A stretch of DNA of 64,000 bases from Arion vulgaris (taxonomy: Eukaryota > Mollusca > Gastropoda > Stylommatophora > Arionidae): NCBI GenBank assembly GCA_020796225.1, contig CM036761.1, forward strand, positions 35,228,928 to 35,292,927, in the 5' to 3' direction. Every line of letters begins with the position of its first letter. Position 1 is the first letter of the stretch. This document shows, in pieces, positions 52,979-63,784 of this stretch. The notes below the pieces were generated by a model. The model was not told the DNA's origin and did no database searches. It saw only the letters and a list, made by a program, of their open reading frames with translations. Made by a program: the position numbers and the translations under genes.

Positions 52979-55319
52979 CAGGGGCGGCTCGTCATTAAGG
53001 GCCAGTGGGGCCCGATCCCACCAAAAATATTGAGTAATGTGTACTTATTATTTTAGATATTATTTGTTCTTAATTATTACTTTCAACTGGATACTGATGG
53101 TTTGATGGAGTTACAGACATCTTAAAACTCTACAATACCTCAGCGTATCAAGCGACTGAGCGTACATTATTTCGGAAACCGATCATCAGTTAAAACTGCA
53201 ACGACTAACGGCAAAAAAAAGCAGAGAAGAACAAAGTGGAACGGGATACTGATTAGCTTTGAAAGTGGATATATAACGCTAAAATGTCACACAAAATCTG
53301 AAATCTTACATTCAACAAATTTCCTCCCTAATTAGTATACCCCCTGGTCACTAAGGGCCAGTAAGAACAGGCCTACCAAACCAAAAATAATTAACGTGTA
53401 CTTATTATTTTAGAAATTATTTTTTCGTAATTAATACTTTTAACTTGGCACTGATTAGCATTGAAAGTTGAATATATAACACTAAAATATAAATATTATA
53501 TCAGAATAATATAACAACCACATTAATACATAACATATTCTTATTAAAATATCAAATAAAATATTATAGACAAACTCATAATTTTCCATCTAATGTTTCA
53601 CGCATTGTGCCGTGCACTATTTCTGGGGTGTGTTTACATGTTCCCATCTAAGATTTAAAATTGCGACCTCTGACCTTTGATCGCTATTGCAATGATATTT
53701 GCCAAAACAATGTCATTTTCATTCAGCCGGAAGATATATTCATTCTTACGCGGCCAAACTACTTCTCAGATAAACGAGTACTCTAGATTAAATAGTCCGT
53801 TTAATTATCGATTGAATCTCTAATTTTATATAAAAATAGTATAAATTATAGAAAATAATAGTAATAGTCACAAACGGTCACATATTAAGATTAGTTTTAG
53901 GGAATTGTCCCTTGTATTGATATATCTTGTCTACAGCAATAAATACCCTGACATTTGTGACCTTTGAACTTGTTTCCCCTGGACGACCGCATCTCGTGAA
54001 CTCTGAACTGTCGACTGACGTCACTTGATCTAGGTTAGCTAGTTTACTGTTTCTAATGGTGAGATTGTACAAATTCACCTAATTTTCTAAGGCACATATG
54101 GGCATCGTCGCGCCAGGATTAGTGAGCTGGCACTAACCAAGATCCTACCCCACCTCCACGTGGTGATCCTGGAAACAGACAACGGTTCCTGTCTGTCTAA
54201 GCGGGTAGGGATCGAGGGAGAGCTGCTCTGGTATAAGTAGTGATGCAAACGCAGTTACATTAGGTGAGATCCGCTCGCAACACAGACGAGCAGAATCCCA
54301 GAGTGACTATTAATGCATATCTCTCTCGGCCGATGGGAAAAGCTGAACAAATAAACATAAAGGGATGAAGGGTGCATCCAGAGAAGAGACTAGGCCCACA
54401 TGGGGTGAAACTCGGAGCCACGAGGTGGGAGCTCGAATTGAGTTGCGTGTCATGACAGTCTCGAGGCATAGCAAATATAAGCACGGTGAGAAAAAAGATA
54501 AACACTGTGAGCAGTCACCAAAGTAGAGCGAACACGCATACACAGGGGAGCCCACCGGTGGTGGCAGACATGCACGGTGCTGATGATAGAGGGATGAAAA
54601 GGCGTGGCAAACGTAGGGGGGAGCGGACCACCCAATTGTGCAGAAAAACTGAAATGCCCAGCAGAGGCTTGAATCCAGTGCAAACGTTCCTTCCGAATGG
54701 TGATACATTGTGCACAGTAAGATAGAAAAGGGTAAGGAGTCGACTAGTAGAACAATGTGAGCACAAGTGTCGGAAAGAAAAGGGGCGGTCCCAGTCGGAA
54801 GACGAGGGCACAAGCAGAAATGGGAGAATGGGCACCAAAAAGAAACGCGAGGTGGACAAAACGGTGGCGAGCCTCAAAGATGGGGTCTCCATCCAGAGAG
54901 AAATAACCGCGTTTCCGCTCGCAGATAACTACTACTGCCTTGTAGTTCGATTGGAGACAATCAAAGTCTAGGGAGCAAACCGTACACAAAACTGGACGGC
55001 AGGCAAACCAAGTAGTCCACAAAAAGACTGGTAAACTGGGCAGATGACGCTCAACAACCCGGGAGGAAAGGTTGTCTAAGGGTAACTACCCTAAAAGAAA
55101 ATAGCAACCTGCTGCCCGAGGCTGACGGAGAGCGAACCCAGTAAATGGCTAAAACCGAACACATCGCAGAAGGATAAGCACCAGAGCGCCAAATGGCGCT
55201 AAAGATGTGACGAAACACACCCATGCTAAGGCTGCATGAATCAGATTTCCCTATGAAAGCAGAATTTATGGGGAAATCTGGTACTACATGTCTAAGAGGT
55301 GATTATGCCCGCACGAGCG

Positions 55320-55354
<35 letters not shown>

Positions 55355-55470
55355 AAGCGGAAGGTGTAATAACATCCCGGAATAGACAAATAATAGTAAA
55401 TACTCTAAAAACCACCATTTTTTGAACTTTTGTCGGCCCCACCAAGAAAAATGACCACGAGCCGCCACTG
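52979..55470. mobile_element. Element X copy 2: both hAT-like termini present
   Basis: Left CAGGGGCGGCTCGTCATT, right ACCACGAGCCGCCACTG: a 2492-base element with the same termini as the 160-bp MITEs. No clean 8-base duplication is visible at its ends, so a rearrangement or decay is possible. The interior matches copy 1 except for two gains: a 145-base LINE tail (53099-53243), and about 270 bases at 54022-54292 absent from copy 1. It also contains a SINE-E-like 3' region (55140-55330) and a (GA)n run. No transposase is recognisable; overlapping open frames at 54260-54892 (minus) match the equally doubtful ones in copy 1 but shift frame. Confidence 0.8.
53099..53243 (+). mobile_element. LINE L-E 3' tail inserted in element X, 10-bp TSD
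   Basis: TTTGATGGAGTTACAGACATC to GAACAAAGTGGAAC, matching 33-175. The duplication GGATACTGAT is perfect (53089-53098 and 53244-53253), and copy 1 of X (around 4100) has the unfilled site. At 145 bases it is a severely 5'-truncated insertion. Confidence 0.93.
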
Positions 55471-55625
55471 ATGGCATGGGTGATTGTTACTTTTGCTCTT
55501 TGGTAGAATTCTGTTATGTCATCTAACCATCTTTCTCGTGGTTTTCCTCTCGTCTTTTTTCCACGGATGTTCTTATTAAGTGGCCAAACCACTTCATTCT
55601 TGGTTTTTCAATGTAATTCAAGAAA
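55471..55625 (-). pseudogene. LINE fragment next to element X
   Basis: Minus strand: LNYIEKPRMKWFGHLIRTS, then KTRGKPRERWLDDITEFYQ, ending at ATG-GC-ATC-A. The short piece abuts the X terminus. Confidence 0.72.
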
Positions 55626-55721
55626 GAATGTTGATTCTGTGCCAACTTTCAGCTAACTAGCTAGTTAACCAACTAACTAAGCATTTCTCTCTCTCGCGAT
55701 CCTGACCTAGACTAATAAACC

Positions 55722-56563
55722 AACTTTTATCATGAATTTTACTGTGGTTTTAAAGGATTCCGTTCCTCCGTACAGCTTCTCGTGAAGCTCTGTGTTTTGT
55801 GGCCAGGTTTCGTTTCTTATACCTGCTATCCTTTTCGTGTTCTGCCGTCATGTCCACCTTTTTGCATGGGCACAGGCTAGTTGTGCCTATTTTGAATTTG
55901 TTATACATGTGGGCGCGGAGCTTGTTGTGACCGGTACGGAGGCGAAGTATGGCAACTTGTTCACTACGAGAGAGACCATAGTATCCATCGCTGTTGTTCT
56001 GCTGGGGATGGTCTTTTGTCCATTTGTCTCTGTAGTGCCAGCCGATGGTTGTTCTGGCTTCCTCATCACTGATCTCGTGATTAGTCTTAGGTAGTCGCCC
56101 GCCTTCTTTGACTAGTTTGTCGGCACGTTCGTTTCCCCTTACATTACAGTGTGATGGTATCCACTGAATGACGGTGCGTTTGAGTGAGCGCGTTAGTTCA
56201 TCGAGGGTCGCTTTGAGCTCATTCCGCTCTGTTTTGCCTACACTTTTGAGTGCCGTGATGACCGATAGAGCATCGGTGAATATCACGACCTTGTTGCAAG
56301 AGGTGTCTCTTCTCTCTAGGATCATTTCGGCCGCTGTTCTTAATGCCTCAGCTTCTGCTCGGTAGTTATTCGAGTATTTGACTGTGGCAATCGATTTTTT
56401 GACCGTCACTTTCTTTGATAGTTTAAGCACTATTCCTCCTCCACAATTGCTGATTGCGTTCTTGGCCGACCCGTCAGTGTACACGTGTGTCCACTTATTT
56501 TCAGGGTATTCTGTCGATATGTACTGTTCTGTGGCCGCTCTTCTTTCGAATTTTTCTTGCTAG
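55722..56563 (-). pseudogene. LINE RNase H domain, catalytic residues intact
   Basis: One open frame of about 270 codons (56563-55750). Numbering from the YTDGS-containing start at 56484: YTDGS (D4), YRAEAEAL (E44), IFTDALSV (D71), and WIPSHCNVRGNERADKLVKE (H112, D122), the complete D-E-D-H-D set of RNase H. Then a helical tail with LRTGHNKLRAHM and a CPCK...H zinc-ribbon-like end. A frameshift follows CPCKKVDMTAEH; the expected end (TWPQNTELHEKLYGG) continues in another frame to about 55722. RNase H domains of this type terminate ORF2 of I/Jockey-type LINEs. The RT is absent, so the copy is 5'-truncated. It is the best-preserved coding piece in the window. Confidence 0.88.
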
Positions 56564-56569
56564 CATATA

Positions 56570-56999
56570 TTGAGTCAAATTCACTGTCTTAGTGAAACGA
56601 CAATGGGCATCAACTGCACAAACATTTGTGTTACATACCTCAGACAGTGGCGTATGTATAAAAGACAACATTGAATATATTGACAATATTTAAAACAACG
56701 GGAACGAAAAAAGGATGGAGCGTAATCTCGAAATGTTCAGGTTAAAAAGAAATACCATTAAGTCATAGTCTATTTTTAGAAGTGTAGAAAACAGAAACTG
56801 AATGAAAAAACACCAGCATAAAAATAAGCTATTTCAAGAACCTTATTGTGCTGATTTGGATAGATCTGTTTCCTGTGCATGGTAGGCTTGATTACGCTTT
56901 CTTAATGACCTCGGTAAAAATATTTGCCATCTTGACCGTTAAACACATAGACGTATAAGATAATGATGTTGAAAAATAAAATGAATATGAAACTTCTTT
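56570..56999. other. No feature recognised
   Basis: No motif or repeat match seen. Confidence 0.4.
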
Positions 57000-57105
57000 T
57001 TCTTTGCGTTCGTTCTTTACGACCAATTGTAATCACTCTATGTGATATGTTTGATCTGTGCCAAGAACGTGTATACGTTTCATATTGGTTTGGTATACAT
57101 TTATT
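57000..57105 (-). mobile_element. SINE-D 3' fragment
   Basis: Plus strand: TTTGCGTTCGTTCTTTACGA, CATATTGGTTTGGTAT. Reverse-oriented tail, followed by (CT)n. Confidence 0.78.
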
Positions 57106-57109
57106 ATAA

Positions 57110-57515
57110 CTCTCTCTCTCTCTCTATCTACATATATCTCTCTCTCTATTTATCTCTCTCGCTCTATCTATCTATCTCTCTCGCTCTGCCTTTTTAACCC
57201 GGATTGGGGCATAGGCCCTCAACCAACTTATGCCAAGTCTTCCAATCTCTAGCTATCTACTGCAGCTCCCTCCAGCTCTTCTTTATATTGTAGATCTCTG
57301 CTTCCAAATCTCGTCTCCATGTATTTCTCTGCCTCCCCTTCTGTTGCTGTCCCTGCGGGTTCCAGGAATGAACCCATCTTGTTATATTCCCTCAGGCTTT
57401 CGCAAAATGTGTCTTTTCAGTTTCTTTTTAACCTCTTAGTTCACTGGAATCTGTCTTGTTCTCTCTATAAGTTCTTCATTTGTGACCCTATCATACCATC
57501 TTAGTCCCTGTATTC
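57110..57515 (-). pseudogene. LINE C-terminal tail (family L-H) with (GA)n 3' tail
   Basis: Same order as 35868-36215: TGTTGGAACCCGCAGGGACAG-type sequence, K-E-E-L-E-G, then K-T-W-H-K-L-V and (GA)n (plus-strand CT tracts 57110-57185). About 80% alike. Confidence 0.78.
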
Positions 57516-57739
57516 TGCACAGACACCAGTAGTTGTTATAACAGTATGAATGACATTTTGTTAAACGCTTATCTTGTAGTAATCGTGATTTTTAAAAAGA
57601 AATTAATCATTATTTGTACCGTCAGCATGAGCTGATACCTCCCGGCTTAAGAATGATAACGCAGAGGATAATAATATGAAGAGGAAGAAAACAACGGTAA
57701 CAATAACAAAAGAGAATCAAATGCGATTAAAGGTAAATA

Positions 57740-58165
57740 GAGAAAGACTGGTATCGCCTACCACAGAGAGTCACACAGAAAAAGTATAATGAGTATAAAG
57801 CAAGAGGAAGACGACGCAAAAGATGGATCGAAGGCATCAAGCACAGCCTTGCAAACAGGAATATCTGATTACGAAGTGTCTTTTTCGATCCAGAAGCACT
57901 TGAGCTTTGAGCTCTTCGGCTCGGTGCCATGGACATCGTAATCCTTCCGTTCGGTGCCACGAACACCGTGAATCTAGAGAACCTGTGGCTCTTCTGCCAG
58001 CAAGCGGAATTGAACCCGCACTCACAGGAGCTTTCACCGTCGTCCAGCGCGCTACGAACACGCTGGGCAGGTGGGCAACAAAGTGCACAAGCACACACAA
58101 GATCACTACGTTTTCTCCCCAACACTTCTATAAAGAAGTAAATGTTGGAAGAGAAGAAGAAGAAG
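57740..58165 (+). pseudogene. LINE C-terminal tail (family L-F), split by SINE-A
   Basis: 57745-57880 and 58078-58165 together match 48748-48965: CTGGTATCGCCTACCACAG, AAAGCAAGAGGAAGACGAC, then after the SINE GCACAAGCACACACAAGATC and CCCCAACACTTCTATAAAG. Confidence 0.85.
57881..58077 (-). mobile_element. SINE-A copy inserted in LINE L-F
   Basis: Plus strand begins with the reversed tail TTTTTCGATCCAGAAGC, then GCTCTTCGGCTCGGTGCC, GGAATTGAACCCGCACTC, and CGCGCTACGAACACGCTGG. Imperfect duplication ACGAAGTGTC (57871-57880) / ACAAAGTGC (58078-58086). Confidence 0.92.
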
Positions 58166-58214
58166 AAAGGAGAAAGACAGGAACAAATGTCCCGTTAAGT
58201 TATGTATATATTAC

Positions 58215-58495
58215 GCATATTCTTCTTTCTTCTTCTTCTTCTTCTTCGAACGCTCCATATTGACCACTTGTTAACAACTCTGTGTAATGTGCGTGTGATC
58301 CGAGCCTAAGAGCGAGTGTGCATTGTACCAGTTATGCCCCTACAAGTAGGCAAGAACATTCGTTTTCTGCGATGCTTTTTATTTACTAGGATAGCTTCTC
58401 TAGGTCCGACATCAGTTTTCTATTACGACATGCCTTGTAGGTCGCAGTGGTACTATTCTTTGCTTTCCTTGTGGGCCCGGTACCACACGGGCGAT
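58215..58495 (-). mobile_element. SINE-C full copy
   Basis: Plus strand: (TTC)n, AACGCTCCATATTGACCAC, CCCCTACAAGTAGGCAAG, TTTTATTTACTAGGATAGC, TTACGACATGCCTTGTAGG, TTTCCTTGTGGGCCCGG, TACCACACGGGCG. One of the best copies. Confidence 0.9.
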
Positions 58496-58499
58496 CATA

Positions 58500-59050
58500 G
58501 GCATATAATAACTTAAGACGGCAGATTCGAAAAGGAAGACTGGCTGAGAACAGGAATGATCTGAAACATATTTATAAATATGAAAAATGTACTAAACAAA
58601 AAGATATGAATTGTCAGTTGCTACATATATTCATAATTGCTGTATGCAGCGGAAACTTAGACAATAAACAAACTGATCGAGAGAACAATTATCGTGATAC
58701 TGTAAAGTTTTACGATGTTTGTAGCTATATCAATCCATCTTTTTCTTGGTCGTCATCTTTCTCTTTATCATTCCATTTTCAGGTTGTAAGCTCTTGCAAC
58801 TGGTATAGTATGGTACCTTTAGTTTATTTTCGGACCGCAAACGTTACTTAAGTTAAGCCAATCACATTTAGATACCAAAAACCACTCTGGAAAGTAAATG
58901 CAGGGCGTGATATTGTGTCTGGTAGGTAATAAAATAAAAACTAATAGTCTAACAATAGTCTCTAATAAACAAAACTTATTTGCTTTTGTTTATCTTATAT
59001 TTACCAATGTTTCTTAAATCAAGGAACGACACATTTAGTGAGAAAAACTA
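58500..59050. other. No feature recognised
   Basis: Open frame 58606-58851 is hydrophobic and serine-rich, without a motif. Confidence 0.4.
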
Positions 59051-59055
59051 TTAAC

Positions 59056-59216
59056 CAGAGGCGGCTCGTCATTAAGGGCCAGTGGGGTCGGGCCCTACCA
59101 AAAATAATGTGTAACGTGTATTTATTATTTTATAAATTAAAAATAACCCAAATCCATGATTTTTCCAAACATATTTGTCTGGCCCCACAAGCAAAAATGG
59201 TCACGAGCCGCCAATG
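59056..59216. mobile_element. hAT-type MITE, 161 bp
   Basis: CAGAGGCGGCTCGTCATT to TCACGAGCCGCCAATG. Flanks CTATTAAC and CTGTTAAT agree at six of eight bases, a decayed duplication. Confidence 0.93.
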
Positions 59217-59394
59217 CTGTTAATCATATCTGTTATAATTTCTAACGCCATATTATTTTATTGTTTCACCTCTACGTGCCTTCTGCTACAAGATATTCTA
59301 TATAATTTCCTTTACAATAACTAGTTTAAAAAAACAAATGTAGAGTTCGAAAAACGTTAGAAAGTGCTTTAGATTATCTTCAGTTAATATCTAT

Positions 59395-59815
59395 GCATAG
59401 GTGATCGCTTCTCACGCCAATGGTAATGGGTTCGCTCCCCCGTGAAGCCATCGGGATATTTCCAAAGATCCCTGATCTCAGTGTAGGTGAGATCAAGTTC
59501 CTAGTCCTATCGTAGACGGGCGATAAAACGTAGGTCCCATGTTCGGTTTAAGCACGCCAAATAACCCTTGACAGTTCAAAATTCAGAAGAGCAGACTGAA
59601 AAACCACTGACCGGGCAAAATTCATTAGAAAAATATTTTTAAAAAGAAAAAAATCACCTACAAAATATCTTCATCATCTTCAAAATTACATCGGGGACCC
59701 TCGCCGGTGCTACAGAGTTCGTGCATTGCAGCTGAGATCTTCCTGTATAAGAAAGAAATCGGAGCACACTTGGTTACTCACCGAAGTGCAATGATGATGT
59801 TCCTATCAATCAATC
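59395..59815 (+). mobile_element. SINE-G copy
   Basis: GATCGCTTCTCACGCCAATG, GTAGGTGAGATCAAGTTCC, GACAGTTCAAAATTCAGAAG, CGCCGGTGCTACAGAGTTC, end with (TCAA)n. Confidence 0.87.
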
Positions 59816-59819
59816 AATG

Positions 59820-60129
59820 AAATCAATACACATGTTTGTCTGTATGTACGTGTTAATATGTTCTTTCTTTTTGTCTATATATCCTAGTGTCTATATTCCA
59901 GTCACTAATCTTTTCTAATCCTTCTTTTCATCATTTTCTCCCAAGCATTTCTCTTTACTCTCATTTATTTCCGACCTCCCCTGGCTTCTGTGTTGGGAAA
60001 TACAACTATAAATAAGCCATCAAGCTGTTAAGAAGATAAACATAAACATAAAGAATAATGCGATTATAAACTCACGAAACAAGTCAGACTGGTACGACAT
60101 ACAGGACAATGATCAGCTTGGAATCAGAG
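59820..60129. other. No feature recognised
   Basis: No motif or repeat match. Confidence 0.4.
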
Positions 60130-60500
60130 TCTTACTTGTTTGACATTTCACTGTCCGTGATGTATGTTCTGCATTCTGTCATTAATTTGAATCAACATCA
60201 AGGAGCATGTCCCTTGCGGAACGTCGCTTCCATCACAACCGACTTGAACAACTCTCTGCTTTTAGAAAGTTTCTCCTCCAGCGTCATGTTCAAGGTCTCT
60301 TTGATATCCTGCTGCCCTCTTCGTCTCGTTTGTCCCCTGCCTCGTACTCCAGAAACAATGTCCTCCATTAATGATCTTTATAAACCACTGTGTTGTTCAA
60401 TGTGGCCAAAATATTTCATCTTCCCGGACATGATGTTATTTATGAGCAGTGCTCTTCGATATGGGGATCTTGTAGTTCAATAGTTTCGTTAAATGATTAA
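60130..60500 (-). pseudogene. LINE C-terminal fragment (L-C-like)
   Basis: Minus strand, mixed frames: LLINNIMSGKMKYFGHIEQH, SLMEDIVSGVRGRGQTRRRG, QQDIKETLNMTLEEKLSKSR, ELFKSVVMEATFRKGHAP. It matches the order of 7852-8205. The plus-strand 124-codon frame over it is its antisense. Confidence 0.82.
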
Positions 60501-60504
60501 TTTC

Positions 60505-61084
60505 TTTCAAACGCCGCCAAGAGATTTCTTGAGAAGTGGTGCACTTTAAACTTTCACGGACTATGTCTTTTCAAAATGAGTTGTAATTGTATCTAAAATA
60601 GTGTTGGGAAAACTTGGCCAAATTGTTGATGAAGTACAAACGTCAGTCATGGGCCCGTTCTATCAAAATTGAATAGCAATATTGTGTCACTATCAGTCAT
60701 TCGTGTACACTGACATGTATTATGGTCTCGCTTGACCATCTTTTAGCTGCTGGTTCCTTCTCTATGTCGCCGTATTACTGCGTCACGACTGCGTCTTAAG
60801 TCATAGCATGCAAACATAAAATATAAAATAATAAAAAATCTCACCTCATTACTGTATTTTCAATGAACAAAAGTATTATAAAAATTAGAATACGTAAATC
60901 TGAGCTTCAGAACAGGAAACTCGACTACGCAATCACCTGTATAAAACTCAAGCTTGATAATTCAGCATGTAACATGTGGACAGACTGCAAAGTCACTGCT
61001 TCAAAGCAGCTGCGAATATGATATATTGAGGCAAACTCGTTGACCCAGTGAAACAACAGAACAAAGAAAACTATGAAGACCACT
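60505..61084. other. No feature recognised
   Basis: No repeat or motif seen. Confidence 0.4.
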
Positions 61085-61285
61085 GTGTGAGATACAACAG
61101 ACAGTGATGTCACGCCGACTGCCTCTACTTTCAGTGATTTTCATGGTACTTAATAGAGGCTGAATCAACCCAAGAGCCGTTACGGTTGAAAAAATATTCC
61201 ACGCGCCCTGTGGGATTGAACACTGACAACACGCCTCTGAAGCGAATTCACTAACAACTACGCTACTGCGTCTCTCAACACTGGA
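61085..61285 (-). mobile_element. SINE-H copy
   Basis: Plus strand: GATGTCACGCCGACTGCC, GAGGCTGAATCAACCC, CCTGTGGGATTGAACACTG, GCGAATTCACTAACAACTAC. Tail missing. Confidence 0.8.
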
Positions 61286-61302
61286 TATTTAGACAATATT
61301 TC

Positions 61303-61392
61303 CATCGAACGAGAGAATCTACTCATCGAACGAGAGAATCTACTCATCGAACGAGAGAATCTACTCATCGAACGAGAGAATCTACTCATTAT
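61303..61392. repeat. 21-bp minisatellite, 4 copies
   Basis: Unit ATCGAACGAGAGAATCTACTC, perfect. Confidence 0.94.
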
Positions 61393-61424
61393 TTCATAAG
61401 TTACCATCAGAAAACCTCATCTTT

Positions 61425-61685
61425 TTCTTCTTCTTCGAATGCTCAATGTCGATCATTTGTTAAACCTCTCTGTATGATCTGTATGCGATCTGAGCCTAAG
61501 AGTGATTGTACGTAGTACCAGTTATGCGTCTAAAAATAGGTATGTACATCCGATTTCTGCGATACTTTTCATTTACTACGGTAGCTTCCCTTTTTCCTCT
61601 GTCACCTCTAACGACATTCCTTGTAGGTTGCGGTGTTACTATTATATGTTCTATTTGCGAGCCCCAGGCAACACACGAGCGACAA
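61425..61685 (-). mobile_element. SINE-C copy
   Basis: Plus strand: TTCTTCTTCGAATGCTC, GATCATTTGTTAAACC, TTTCATTTACTACGGTAGC, CACCTCTAACGACATTCC, GCCCCAGGCAACACACG. Confidence 0.83.
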
Positions 61686-61934
61686 AATCTAGTAAGAATA
61701 GACATCACATCAATGGGTGTGGCACTTAGGTAGCCAGTATCTTCCAGCCTGTCTACCATTTCAACGTCAGAGTATTGATATAGTATATCTATGGCGACAA
61801 TGCCAATTTATTCCAGAATCAAAATCTAGAAAACACATTTTCAACAACATGAAATGTAGATTCGACAATTATTGATATGTAAACTCCTGGATATTTGGAT
61901 GATAGCATTAAACAAGCTAACAATAAATAATTAC

Positions 61935-62180
61935 TTATTCCTTTCCGCTCCTCGTGGAGCATAGGGCCTCAACAGTCTTCTCGGTCTCCTGCTGTTCTCG
62001 TTATAGTCTCCTATGATAGTCGAGCACTCTTCAGTTCCCCATGAAGACTTCATCTCCAGGTCTGTTTAAGGGGTCCTCTTTTCGTTTTCCTTCGGGTACC
62101 ACTCAAGTGCTTGTTTAGTAACACTCGACTGTGTCTTCCGTAGGGTATGCCCGACCCATCGTCATTTTCTCCTCTTTACC
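61935..62180 (-). pseudogene. LINE C-terminal tail (family L-I)
   Basis: Minus strand: GHTLRKTQSSVTKQALEWYP, KENEKRTP, TDLEMKSSWGTEECSTIIGD, ending RRLLRPYAPRGAERNK. Sister to 46070-46300; GTTGGGGATTGTGTGATGGG upstream is shared. Confidence 0.8.
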
Positions 62181-62387
62181 TGTGTCATCATAGGTTCCTG
62201 TAATTTCATTTTGGTTTCTGTAACTAGGTTCTCTTTTCAATGGATGAGTAGTTAGCCCATCACACAATCCCCAACCTGGATGACCATGAGGCCACATTTA
62301 GTCTGACCTCTCTCCTTTGACCTGTCCGACTTGGGTACAATAAATAATAGTCTTTCTTGAATAGTTTAATTAATGACGAAACATTGA

Positions 62388-62600
62388 CTTCATTACACCG
62401 GGTTTTATGCCATATTGAACAGTCCCTCTCCGCAGAAATAGCACGTCACCTGTAGAGAGTATTGTACATATCACGAACTCTGTAGCTCTGGCAACAATCC
62501 AAGTGGTCTCTAGAAATAAATGCATTCGTGAATAGAATGACGAGGTTCAGATACGAGCCGACAACATTCGGTACGCACATTGTCTAACCACTAAACCACA
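62388..62600 (-). mobile_element. SINE-B copy, head merges with array
   Basis: Minus strand: TTTAGTGGTTAGACAATGTG (box A region), GTACCGAATGTTGTCGGC, GTATCTGAACCTCGTC (decayed box B), TTGTTGCCAGAGCTACAGAG, CTATTTCTGCGGAGAGG, TTATGGCATAAAACCCGG. The 5' head is shared with the tandem array that starts here. Confidence 0.85.
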
Positions 62601-63780
62601 TATAAGTTCTCTCTCCCCCCACACTAAACCACATATAAGTTCTCTCTCCCCCCACACTAAACCACATATAAGTTCTCTCTCCCCCCACACTAAACCACAT
62701 ATAAGTTCTCTCTCCCCCCACACTAAACCACATATAAGTTCTCTCTCCCCCCACACTAAACTAACATTCGGTACGCAAATTGTCTAACCACTAAACCCAC
62801 ATATAAGTTCTCTCTCCCCCCCACTAAACTAACATTCGGTACGCAAATTGTCTAACCACTAAACCCACATATAAGTTCTCTCCCCCACACTAAACTAACA
62901 TTCGGTACGCACATTGTCTAACCACTAAACCACATATAAGTTCTCTCTCTCCCCCACTAAACCACATATAAGTTCTCTCTCCCCCCACACTAAACCACAT
63001 ATAAGTTCTCTCTCCCCCCACACTAAACTAACATTCGGTACGCAAATTGTCTAACCACTAAACCACATATAAGTTCTCTCTCCCCCCCACTAAACTAACA
63101 TTCGGTACGCAAATTGTCTAACCACTACGCCACATATAAGTTCTCTCTCCCCCACACTAAACTAACATTCGGTACGCAAATTGTCTAACCACTAAGCCAC
63201 ATATAAGTTCTCTCTCCCCCCCACTAAACTAACATTCGGTACGCAAATTGTCTAACCACTACGCCACATATAAGTTCTCTCCCCCCCACACTAAACTAAC
63301 ATTCGGTACGCACATTGTCTAACCACTACGCCACATATAAGTTCTCTCTCCCCCCCCACACTAAACTAACATTCGGTACGCACATTGTCTAACCACTAAA
63401 CCACATATAAGTTCTCTCTCCCCCCACACTAAACCACATATAAGTTCTCTCCCCCACACTAAACTAACATTCGGTACGCAAACTGTCTAACCACTAAACC
63501 ACATATAAGTTCTCTCTCTCCCCACACTAAACTAACATTCGGTACGCAAACTGTCTAACCACTACGCCACATATAAGTTCTCTCTCTCCCCACACTAAAC
63601 TAACATTCGGTACGCAAACTGTCTAACCACTAAACCACATATAAGCCCCTCTCCCCCACTAAACCACATATAAGCCCCTCTCCCCCACTAAACCACATAT
63701 AAGCCCTCTCCCCCCACTAAACCACATATAAGCCCTCTCCCCCACTAAACCACATATAAGCCCTCTCCCACTAAACTAAC
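62583..63780. repeat. Array of short (~34 bp) and long (~70 bp) units from a SINE-B head
   Basis: Short unit ACTAAACCACATATAAGTTC then TCTCTCCCCCCAC; the long unit also carries TAACATTCGGTACGCAAATTG and TCTAACCACT. CCACTAAACCACATATAAG is the reverse of the box A region of the flanking SINE-B. Units alternate irregularly and vary in C-run length and in AAACC/ACGCC. Confidence 0.93.
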
Positions 63781-63784
63781 ATTA

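Noticed and set aside
60109..60483. 124-codon plus-strand frame
   Set aside because: Antisense to LINE coding remnants on the minus strand.
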